From the NCBI GenBank assembly GCA_947459055.1, contig CANHCG010000052.1, positions 1 through 8,662 of the forward strand: a stretch of DNA of 8,662 nt. Direction: 5' to 3'. The notes under the pieces were generated by a model. That model saw only the letters and a list, made by a program, of their open reading frames with translations, was not told where the DNA came from and ran no database searches. Shown here in pieces: positions 1-7,700 of the stretch (position 1 is its first letter; each line of letters starts with the position of its first letter). A program made the position numbers and the translations under genes. This stretch comes from Cytophagaceae bacterium (GTDB taxonomy: Bacteria; Bacteroidota; Bacteroidia; Cytophagales; Spirosomataceae).

Positions 1-569
1 AATCGCTCCCGATAGCTCAATATCCGCTTTGCATATCCCGACCCAATCCCCTTCAAGCCCACCCAAGCCACAGAATCAGCCTGGTTTATATCCAAGGTCC
101 AAAACGCTGCTTGGGTTTTGGACCGCGCGCCAGCAAAAGCCGACTTTCCCCAGGACCGCCGAGCAGTCGAAGCAGATCCCAAACCCTTTTCCCTCCCAAC
201 AGAAAAAAATGGCAAAAAATCCTTAGCTCGTATCTTTGACCTACGATCAACCGATGAACTTCCGTAAGCTAGGGAACTCTTTCCTCGAGGAGAATATCTT
301 TCCGTATTCGTGCTATTTGTAACAAATCGCCTTTTTGAATACAGCGTCCATTTCCTAGACGTTGGAATCTTTGCCAATTCCCCCGACCAAAAAACCGGCC
401 GAAAATCAAAAGCCTCCTCCTGCCCGTCGACATATTCACGCACCCATCCATAGCCGATAAACAAACTGATAATTAATAGCATTGAATACATCGCAAGCAA
501 TTCAGACCTGCTCAGCCCAAAAACAAAACGTAAATAATAGTGGATTTTAGCTCGCATAGGCTGTTTCAT
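1..569 (-). CDS. Membrane-anchored helix-hairpin-helix (ComEA-like) DNA-binding protein, 3' end outside window
   Basis: Reading the minus strand from the ATG at 569-567 gives 189 codons without a stop to the window edge. Seen: a short basic N-terminus, a hydrophobic segment at about residues 24-43 that looks like one membrane anchor, a Ser/Arg/Lys-rich low-complexity linker at about 70-155, then at 159-189 LDINQADSVAWVGLKGIG followed by SGYAKRILSYRER. That last stretch is a classic HhH_3 motif with the Gly-Ile-Gly hairpin at 174-176 and the 'DIN-AD' lead-in. Known: Bacteroidota encode single-pass proteins with an FG-S-R-E N-terminal segment and one or more C-terminal HhH repeats, distantly like the competence receptor ComEA; HhH motifs bind the DNA backbone without sequence specificity. 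Inference: the HhH part faces the periplasm and may bind DNA, perhaps during uptake, but a competence role is unproven. Further HhH repeats probably lie off the edge. It is divergent from rpoB, and I see no convincing promoter for it. Confidence is high for the family, low for the role. Confidence 0.87.
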   Translation of the reverse strand, partial: MKQPMRAKIHYYLRFVFGLSRSELLAMYSMLLIISLFIGYGWVREYVDGQEEAFDFRPVFWSGELAKIPTSRKWTLYSKRRFVTNSTNTERYSPRGKSSLAYGSSSVDRRSKIRAKDFLPFFSVGREKGLGSASTARRSWGKSAFAGARSKTQAAFWTLDINQADSVAWVGLKGIGSGYAKRILSYRER

Positions 570-610
570 GGTTAGGCTACGAAAGCTGCGAAAAAATTCC
601 CAACAAATAA

Positions 611-640
611 TTGCATTCCAAAATATTATCAGTAATTTTG
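611..640 (+). promoter_or_regulatory. Bacteroidota-type housekeeping promoter for rpoB(C)
   Basis: TTG at 611-613 (-33 box) is followed by a 19-bp spacer and TAATTTTG at 633-640 (-7 box). This matches the sigma-ABfr consensus TTG-N(17-23)-TAnnTTTG at every defined base. Transcription should begin near 645-648, leaving a leader of about 190 nt before the rpoB start. The site lies between the divergent HhH gene and rpoB and is the only full match I found in the intergenic region on either strand. Transcription start is inferred, not observed. Confidence 0.68.
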
Positions 641-660
641 CAGGCTATTTTAGGGTACAA

Positions 661-670
661 GCCTTCGGGC
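661..670 (+). other. Small UUCG-tetraloop hairpin in rpoB leader
   Basis: GCC-TTCG-GGC forms a 3-bp GC stem closed by C-G around a UUCG loop, an exceptionally stable tetraloop type. It would sit roughly 15 nt from the 5' end of the rpoB transcript, where such hairpins can protect RNA from decay. No T-run follows, so it is not a terminator. The stem is short; chance occurrence is possible. Confidence 0.4.
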
Positions 671-707
671 CTATCCGAAATTTAAATTCCGAAACACAAT
701 TTCTTTA

Positions 708-751
708 TCGTAGGGAAAGCGCAAAGGGGGTTTAGATTTTTTCATCTACGA
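708..751 (+). other. Two mutually exclusive stems in rpoB leader
   Basis: TCGTAG at 708-713 is perfectly complementary to CTACGA at 746-751. TAGAT at 733-737 is perfectly complementary to ATCTA at 744-748 with a 6-nt loop. The two stems share bases 746-748 and so cannot form together. This is the geometry of a conformational switch, but both stems are short and A/T-containing, so it is only suggestive. Confidence 0.25.
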
Positions 752-767
752 GGCATTCAGCTTTTAA

Positions 768-780
768 TTTTCGTCGAAAA
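768..780. repeat. 13-bp perfect inverted repeat in rpoB leader
   Basis: TTTTCGTCGAAAA is a perfect dyad centred on T774. It could be a protein-binding dyad or a weak RNA hairpin. No known operator is recognised. Confidence 0.3.
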
Positions 781-794
781 CGGCGAGAAATTGT

Positions 795-804
795 GCCCTA
801 GGGC
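795..804. repeat. 10-bp GC-rich palindrome ahead of rpoB
   Basis: GCCCTAGGGC is a perfect palindrome 33 bp before the rpoB start codon, followed by a T-rich stretch from 807. As RNA it could only form a 3-bp stem with a CUAG loop, so it is a weak terminator candidate at best. As DNA it has operator-like symmetry, and as RNA it could allow self-dimerisation. Confidence 0.35.
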
Positions 805-837
805 CATTTTTCATTTTAATTTAAAACGTATAAAGCC

Positions 838-3800
838 TTGAGTAACATCACTGCCACAGGAAGACACAGCTTTGCGAAAACGCAGTCTGTGATCAATTAT
901 CCAGATTTTCTGGATATCCAAATCAAATCCTTCCAGGATTTTTTCCAGCTGGAAACAGCTGCTGAGAATCGGACCGATGAGGGTTTATTTAAAGTATTTG
1001 CCGAAAACTTCCCAATCGCGGATTCGCGGGAGAACTTCGTGCTTTCATTTGTTGACTATTCGGTGGATCCTCCGAAATATTCAGTAGATGAGTGTATCGA
1101 CCGGGGATTAACGTATTCGGTGCCTTTAAAAGCCAAATTGCGTTTGATCTGTAATGACACGGACAATGAGGATTTCCAAACCATCGAACAAGAGGTTTTC
1201 TTAGGAAACATTCCTTACATGACGGAACGTGGATCTTTTGTGATCAACGGCGCTGAGCGTGTAATCGTTTCCCAATTACACCGTTCGCCAGGTGTGTTCT
1301 TTGCGCAATCAAAGCACACCAATGGAACCAAATTGTATTCAGCTCGTATTATTCCATTCAAGGGTTCTTGGATTGAATTTGCTACGGACGTAAATAACGT
1401 GATGTATGCTTACATCGACCGGAAGAAAAAGTTCCCTGTAACCGTATTGCTTCGTGCGATCGGATACGGAAACGACAAGGACATCTTGGATCTTTTCGGT
1501 TTAGCGGAAGAATTAAAGGTAGATAAGAAAACCTTGAAGTCTACGGTAGGTCGTCGCCTAGCTGCGCGTGTTTTGAAGACTTGGCAAGAAGATTTCGTAG
1601 ATGAAGATACAGGTGAGGTTGTATCCATTGACCGTAACGAGATCTTGATCGAACGTGATACAGTAATTACTGAAAATGAGATTGAAACGATTTTGGAATC
1701 AGGATCTAGCACTATCATCTTACACAAAGACGATGTGAACGTTTCTGACTACAACATCATTTATAATACCTTGCAAAAAGATACGTCCAACTCTGAAAAA
1801 GAGGCGGTCGAAGTAATCTACAAGCAATTACGTAATACGGATGCTCCAGATGAGCAAACGGCTCGTGATATCATTCAGAACTTGTTCTTCTCGGACAAGC
1901 GTTATGATTTAGGGGAAGTTGGCCGTTACCGGATCAATAAAAAATTAGGCCACGACATTCCAATGGAAGTAAAGGTCTTGACGAAAGAAGATATCATCTC
2001 GATCGTGAAGTACTTAATCGGCTTAATTAATTCACGCGCGGTTGTCGATGATATTGACCACTTGTCAAATCGTCGCGTTCGTACCGTAGGTGAGCAATTA
2101 TATGCACAGTTCGGTGTGGGTCTTGCTCGTATGGCTCGTACGATTAAAGAGCGTATGAACGTACGTGACAATGAAGACTTTAAGCCTGTTGATTTGATCA
2201 ACGCGCGTACTTTGTCTTCGGTGATCAACTCGTTCTTTGGTACAAATCAGTTATCTCAATTCATGGATCAAACGAATCCATTGGCTGAGATTACGCACAA
2301 GCGCCGTATGTCGGCCCTAGGACCCGGTGGTCTTTCTCGTGAAAGAGCTGGTTTCGAGGTTCGTGACGTTCACTATACACACTACGGTCGTCTTTGTACG
2401 ATTGAAACACCCGAGGGACCGAACATCGGTTTGATTTCATCTCTTTGTGTACATGCGAAAGTAAACTCGATGGGCTTTATTGAAACTCCTTACCGGATCA
2501 TTGATGGCGGTAAAGTGGATACAACAAGTCACGTAGAATATTTGACAGCCGAAGAGGAAGATGGCAAAAACATCGTTCAGGCAAATGCGATGATTGACAA
2601 AGCGGGTAAATTCCTTTCGGATCGTGTTAAGGCACGTTTTGAAGGTGACTTCCCATTGGTGAATCCAGCGGATGCACAGTACATGGACGTAGCGCCTAAT
2701 CAAATTGTTTCCGTTGCGGCTTCGATGATTCCGTTCTTGGAGCATGATGATGCGAACCGTGCCTTGATGGGATCGAACATGCAGCGCCAAGCGGTGCCAT
2801 TGTTACGCCCAGAAGCACCGATCGTGGGTACAGGTTTAGAGCATCGCGTGGCGATTGACTCGCGTACCTTAGTCGTAGCAGAAGGAAGTGGAGTAGTTGA
2901 ATACGTAGATGCGATGCGCATTGTTGTAAACTATGACCAAACTGAATCTGAGAAATTAATCAGCTTCAGCGGTTCTACGAAAGAATACAAATTAATCAAG
3001 TTCCGCAGAACAAATCAGGATACGACGATCAACTTGAAACCAATCGTTTTCAAAGGCGATAAGGTAAGTAAAGGACAAGCGCTTTGCGAAGGATATGCAA
3101 CCCAAGCAGGTGAATTAGCCCTAGGACGTAACATGAAAGTGGCGTTCATGCCTTGGCAAGGGTACAACTTTGAGGATGCGATCGTAATCTCAGAGAAAGT
3201 AGTTCGCGACGATATTTTTACCTCGATTCACATCGAAGAATTCGAATTAGAAGTTCGTGATACAAAACGTGGAGAAGAAGAGTTAACCTCTGAAATTCCA
3301 AACGTATCTGAAGAAACGGTTCGCAACTTAGATGAGAATGGCGTGGTTCGCGTAGGTTCTGATGTAAAAGAAGGAGATATCTTGATTGGTAAGATTACGC
3401 CAAAAGGAGAATCTGATCCGACACCAGAAGAAAAATTATTACGCGCCATCTTTGGAGACAAAGCAGGTGATGTGAAGGATGCTTCGAAAAAAGCACCTCC
3501 ATCCTTGAAAGGTGTGGTGATTGACACGAAATTATTCGCACGTCCTAAAAAGGATAAAGAAGAGCGTGAAAAATCGAAGGCGGAATTGAAGAAAGTGATG
3601 AAACAATACGGAAAAGATTTATTGGAAATCCGTAAAATCATGATCGAAAAGACTGTAGCATTATTAGCAGGAAAAACATCTGGCGGTATCAAACATAAGT
3701 TTGGTACGGTGATTGTCGAGAAAGGTGTTAAATTCTCAGCGAAGAACATCGAAGAATTGTTGTTCCCAGAGAAGAATTTATACCGCGATGAATCTACTTA

Positions 3801-4710
3801 CGCGGTGCCAGAAGAGGCAAACTTATTGTCAGATTTGATCGTGGAAGAAGCGACAGCTGATGCAGAAGTGAACCGTAATTTCTTGCAATTAATTAAGAAC
3901 TATCACATCCGCAGAAATGAAATCGCGGGACAATTTAAGCGTGAGCGTTTTGTCCTAGAAGTAGGTGATGAATTGCCTGCAGGAATTGTGAAATTAGCGA
4001 AAGTGTATATCGCCAAAAAACGTAAGTTGAAAGTAGGGGATAAGATGGCGGGTCGTCACGGTAACAAGGGGGTTGTTGCCCGGATTGTACGTGAGGAAGA
4101 TATGCCATTCTTAGAGGACGGAACGCCAGTCGATATCGTATTGAATCCACTTGGGGTACCTTCTCGTATGAACTTAGGTCAGATTTACGAGACCGTATTA
4201 GGTTGGGCCGGACAAAAATTAGGTAAGCGTTATGCGACACCTATTTTCGATGGGGGAACTGAAGCGGAAGTAGCGGCAGAATTAACATTGGCAGGATTAC
4301 CTGATTGGGGCCGGACGTATTTATACAATGGTTTGACGGGTGATAAATTTGACCAACCGGTTACTGTGGGTATTATCTACATGTTGAAACTGGGCCACTT
4401 AGTGGATGATAAGATGCACGCACGTTCGATTGGACCATATTCATTGATTACGCAACAACCATTGGGTGGTAAAGCTCAATTTGGAGGTCAGCGTTTCGGT
4501 GAGATGGAGGTTTGGGCATTAGAGGCCTTCGGAGCTGCCAATATCTTGCAAGAGATTTTGACCGTGAAGTCAGATGATGTTATTGGCCGTGCCAAAGCGT
4601 ACGAAGCGATCGTAAAGGGCGAAAATATGCCAAAACCAAATATTCCAGAATCATTTAACGTATTGATTCACGAATTACGTGGTTTAGCATTAGAAATCAC
4701 CCTTGAGTAA
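838..4710 (+). CDS. rpoB: DNA-directed RNA polymerase subunit beta (RpoB), complete
   Basis: This 1290-residue protein is the beta subunit of core RNA polymerase, which forms half of the catalytic cleft and the rifampicin pocket. Seen: the Bacteroidota-like N-terminus with [16 protein letters not shown]; a lobe region with an insertion at about 212-360; the rifampicin region at 471-494 ([22 protein letters not shown]); [12 protein letters not shown]; the active-site pair E779-D780 in GYNFEDA; the flap; a charged insertion at about 900-1045 resembling E. coli SI2; [12 protein letters not shown] with substrate-contacting K1069 and K1077; and the C-terminal clamp-anchoring part with [16 protein letters not shown]. 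Length is normal for the phylum (about 1270-1300). The start is TTG: an in-frame TAA lies at 817-819, no ATG lies between it and the conserved N-terminus, and the first internal ATG falls after more than 100 conserved residues. There is no Shine-Dalgarno sequence. rpoC follows after 62 bp and is probably co-transcribed. D477, H487 and S492, equivalent to E. coli D516, H526 and S531, are wild type. Confidence 0.98.
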   Translation: MSNITATGRHSFAKTQSVINYPDFLDIQIKSFQDFFQLETAAENRTDEGLFKVFAENFPIADSRENFVLSFVDYSVDPPKYSVDECIDRGLTYSVPLKAKLRLICNDTDNEDFQTIEQEVFLGNIPYMTERGSFVINGAERVIVSQLHRSPGVFFAQSKHTNGTKLYSARIIPFKGSWIEFATDVNNVMYAYIDRKKKFPVTVLLRAIGYGNDKDILDLFGLAEELKVDKKTLKSTVGRRLAARVLKTWQEDFVDEDTGEVVSIDRNEILIERDTVITENEIETILESGSSTIILHKDDVNVSDYNIIYNTLQKDTSNSEKEAVEVIYKQLRNTDAPDEQTARDIIQNLFFSDKRYDLGEVGRYRINKKLGHDIPMEVKVLTKEDIISIVKYLIGLINSRAVVDDIDHLSNRRVRTVGEQLYAQFGVGLARMARTIKERMNVRDNEDFKPVDLINARTLSSVINSFFGTNQLSQFMDQTNPLAEITHKRRMSALGPGGLSRERAGFEVRDVHYTHYGRLCTIETPEGPNIGLISSLCVHAKVNSMGFIETPYRIIDGGKVDTTSHVEYLTAEEEDGKNIVQANAMIDKAGKFLSDRVKARFEGDFPLVNPADAQYMDVAPNQIVSVAASMIPFLEHDDANRALMGSNMQRQAVPLLRPEAPIVGTGLEHRVAIDSRTLVVAEGSGVVEYVDAMRIVVNYDQTESEKLISFSGSTKEYKLIKFRRTNQDTTINLKPIVFKGDKVSKGQALCEGYATQAGELALGRNMKVAFMPWQGYNFEDAIVISEKVVRDDIFTSIHIEEFELEVRDTKRGEEELTSEIPNVSEETVRNLDENGVVRVGSDVKEGDILIGKITPKGESDPTPEEKLLRAIFGDKAGDVKDASKKAPPSLKGVVIDTKLFARPKKDKEEREKSKAELKKVMKQYGKDLLEIRKIMIEKTVALLAGKTSGGIKHKFGTVIVEKGVKFSAKNIEELLFPEKNLYRDESTYAVPEEANLLSDLIVEEATADAEVNRNFLQLIKNYHIRRNEIAGQFKRERFVLEVGDELPAGIVKLAKVYIAKKRKLKVGDKMAGRHGNKGVVARIVREEDMPFLEDGTPVDIVLNPLGVPSRMNLGQIYETVLGWAGQKLGKRYATPIFDGGTEAEVAAELTLAGLPDWGRTYLYNGLTGDKFDQPVTVGIIYMLKLGHLVDDKMHARSIGPYSLITQQPLGGKAQFGGQRFGEMEVWALEAFGAANILQEILTVKSDDVIGRAKAYEAIVKGENMPKPNIPESFNVLIHELRGLALEITLE

Positions 4711-4719
4711 TACACAAAC

Positions 4720-4736
4720 AGGGCTTCGGCCCTTTT
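4720..4736 (+). terminator. UUCG-capped hairpin with short T-run between rpoB and rpoC (possible attenuator)
   Basis: A-GGGC-TTCG-GCCC-T forms a 5-bp stem (4720-4724 with 4729-4733) around a C-G-closed UUCG loop, followed directly by T residues (TTTT at 4733-4736, the first of which closes the stem). It begins 10 bases after the rpoB stop codon and ends 36 bases before rpoC. The form is that of a weak intrinsic terminator. Because rpoC must be expressed and no other promoter is evident in the gap, partial termination, transcript pausing or an RNA-processing/stability role is more likely than full termination. Confidence 0.5.
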
Positions 4737-4772
4737 AAGAAAGAGTTCATTTTCCAATAAAATACAACGAAA

Positions 4773-7700
4773 ATGTCATTTAAAAAGACGAGAAAACTGA
4801 ATAGCGACTTCCAAAAAGTGACCATCTCATTGGCCTCACCGGAGTCGATCCTAGAAAGTTCAAACGGGGAAGTAACCCAACCGGAAACTATCAATTACCG
4901 AACTTACAAGCCTGAAATGGGCGGTTTGTTCTGTGAGCGTATTTTCGGACCTACCAAAGACTGGGAATGTCATTGTGGGAAATACAAACGTATCCGTTAC
5001 AAAGGCATCATCTGCGACCGTTGCGGCGTAGAGGTGACCGAGAAAAAAGTACGTCGTGAGCGGATGGGACACATCGAATTGGTGGTTCCTGTGGCACACA
5101 TCTGGTACTTCCGTAGCTTACCGAATAAAATCGGTTATATGCTCGGTTTGTCTACGAAAAAATTAGACCAAATCATTTATTACGAGCGGTATTGTGTCAT
5201 TCAAGCAGGTATGTACGCGGAAGAAGGAAAAATCGGTAGTCAATACCTTGATTTCCTTACGGAAGATGAATACCTAGACATCTTGGATAAATTACCGCGC
5301 GAAAATCAGCATTTGCCGGATGAAGATCCACAGAAATTCATTGCGAAAATGGGTGCTGATGCGTTAAATATGTTGTTGACTCGCATCGACTTAGACATTT
5401 TGTCGGCCGATCTTCGTCACTCAGCGGATACGGAATCCTCTCAACAACGTAAGGCTGAAGCCTTGAAGCGTTTGAAAGTGGTGGAAGCATTCCGTGAGTC
5501 GGTTGGTCGTATTGACAACCGTCCTGAGTGGATGATCATCAAAATGGTTCCAGTTATTCCACCGGAATTGCGTCCATTGGTGCCTTTGGATGGGGGTCGC
5601 TTTGCGACATCAGATTTGAACGATTTGTATCGTCGGGTGATTATCCGTAACAACCGTTTGAAGCGTTTAATTGAGATCAAAGCGCCAGAAGTAATCTTGC
5701 GTAATGAGAAACGTATGTTGCAAGAGGCTGTTGACAGTTTATTCGACAACTCACGTAAAGTAAACGCGGTTCGTTCAGAAGGTAACCGTGCCTTGAAGTC
5801 GCTTTCGGATATGTTGAAAGGAAAGCAAGGTCGTTTCCGTCAAAACTTATTAGGTAAGCGTGTGGATTATTCGGGTCGTTCGGTAATCGTCGTAGGACCA
5901 GAGTTAAAAATGCACGAATGTGGTCTTCCAAAAGACATGGCGGCTGAATTATTTAAGCCGTTTGTGATCCGTAAGTTGATCGAGCGTGGCATCGTGAAAA
6001 CGGTAAAGTCTGCGAAGAAAATTGTGGACCGCAAGGATCCAGTCGTTTGGGATATTTTGGAAAATGTAATGAAAGGCCATCCGGTACTTTTGAACCGTGC
6101 TCCTACGTTGCACCGATTGGGTATCCAGGCTTTCCAACCGAAATTAATCGAAGGAAAAGCGATTCAATTGCACCCATTGACATGTACAGCATTTAATGCT
6201 GACTTTGACGGTGACCAGATGGCGGTTCACGTTCCACTAGGACATGAAGCGATTTTGGAAGCCTCTTTGTTGATGTTGGCCTCACATAACATCTTGAACC
6301 CTGCGAATGGCGCGCCGATCACGGTACCTTCTCAGGACATGGTGTTAGGTTTATATTATGTAACCAAAGGACGTAAGTCGACGCCAGATCATAAAGTAGC
6401 TGGTGAAGGTTCTCGTTTCTACGGATTTGAGGAGGTTGTGATCGCCTTGAACGAGAAGAAATTATCGAAGCACGCGAACATCGTGGTGAAAGCGACGGTA
6501 CGTAAAGAAGATGGTACATTGGTTCAAGAAATGGTGGAAACTGTTGCGGGTCGTGTATTGTTCAACTTATGTGTTCCTGAGGCGGTAGGTTATATCAATG
6601 AATTGTTGACCAAAAAGAAATTGCAACAAATCATTTCACAAGTACACAAAATTTGTGGAATGGCACGTACGGCGCAATTCTTGGATGATATTAAGGAATT
6701 AGGTTTCCAACAAGCCTTCCACGGTGGTTTATCGATGGGTATAGGTGATGTTCAAATTCCTGCTGAAAAAGCTTCATTAGTGAAGAAAGCACAGGATGAT
6801 GTACAAGCGGTTTGGGATAACTACTTAATGGGTCTTATCACGGATAATGAGCGTTACAATGCGGTAATTGATATCTGGACAAAAGTGAACTCGAAAATTA
6901 CCGAGACGCTTATGAAGCAGATGGAAGAAGATAACCAAGGATTTAATGCGATCTACATGATGATGCACTCGGGAGCCCGTGGTTCTCGTGAGCAAATCCG
7001 TCAGTTGGGTGGTATGCGTGGTTTGATGGCGAAACCTCAGAAGAACTTACAAGGTTCGGTAGGTGAGATCATTGAAAACCCGATTCTTTCTAACTTTAAG
7101 GAGGGTCTTGACGTATTAGAGTACTTTATCTCGACGCACGGTGCGCGTAAAGGTTTGGCGGATACGGCCTTGAAAACGGCGGATGCGGGTTATTTGACTC
7201 GTCGTTTACATGACGTAGCGCAAGATGTGATTGTGAATGAGGAGGATTGCGGTACCTTACGGGGTATTGAGGTGTTCCCATTGAAAGATAATGAGGAGAT
7301 TATTGAGCCGTTGTCAGAGCGTATTTTGGGTCGTGTATCGATTCATGATGTGTATGATCCGATTACAGGTGAATTGATCGTAGCTTCAGGAGATGAAATC
7401 ACGGAAATCGTGGCAAATCACATTGATGAAACGTCGATTGAGTCGGTGGAGATTCGTTCTGTATTGACTTGTGAGACAAGAAGCGGTGTTTGTGCGAAGT
7501 GTTATGGCCGTAACTTGGCTACAGCGCGTATGGTGAACTTAGGTGAGGCGGTAGGAGTAATTGCTTCTCAGTCGATCGGTGAGCCAGGAACGCAGTTGAC
7601 CTTACGTACATTCCACGTAGGGGGTACCGCCCAAAACGTTTCCTTAGATGCGAGCGTGAAAGCGAAGTTTGATGGAGTTTTGAATTTTGAAGAGGTACGT

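Larger units (their letters stand above)
645..837 (+). promoter_or_regulatory. Long untranslated leader of rpoB
   Basis: About 190 nt separate the inferred transcription start from the rpoB start codon. The stretch contains no ATG in any forward frame, so a conventional leader peptide is unlikely. It holds several short inverted repeats (661-670, 708-751, 733-748, 768-780, 795-804) and a repeated TCCGAAA at 674-680 and 688-694. The last 30 bases are very A/T-rich with no Shine-Dalgarno sequence, as is usual for Bacteroidota. I recognise no known riboswitch or ribosomal-protein leader here; a regulatory role for the leader is inference from its length and folding potential. Confidence 0.45.

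Noticed and set aside
29..226. Forward 65-codon open frame in the left edge region
   Set aside because: It lies opposite the HhH gene, its product is a Pro/Ser/Lys-rich sequence with no recognisable motif, and the minus-strand frame has clear domain evidence.
269..451. Minus-strand 60-codon frame
   Set aside because: It is a shifted frame inside the HhH gene on the same strand; the true frame carries the membrane anchor and HhH motif.
604..626. Candidate promoter boxes for the divergent HhH gene on the minus strand
   Set aside because: Two TTTG-ending octamers occur, but each misses the TA of the -7 consensus and neither has a TTG at 17-23 bp spacing.
570..837. tRNA, small RNA gene or mobile element remnant in the intergenic region
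   Set aside because: No cloverleaf, terminal inverted repeats, target duplication or transposase fragment could be seen.
686..841. Possible leader peptide whose TGA stop (839-841) overlaps the rpoB TTG start
   Set aside because: The frame is open for 51 codons, but it has no ATG or GTG; only a TTG at 791 could start a 16-residue peptide. The overlap is attractive for translational coupling but without a credible start it is most likely chance.
3228..3749. 173-codon antisense frame inside rpoB
   Set aside because: It is a shadow of the strongly conserved beta coding sequence, Ser/Phe/Asn-rich without a domain, and has no separate support.
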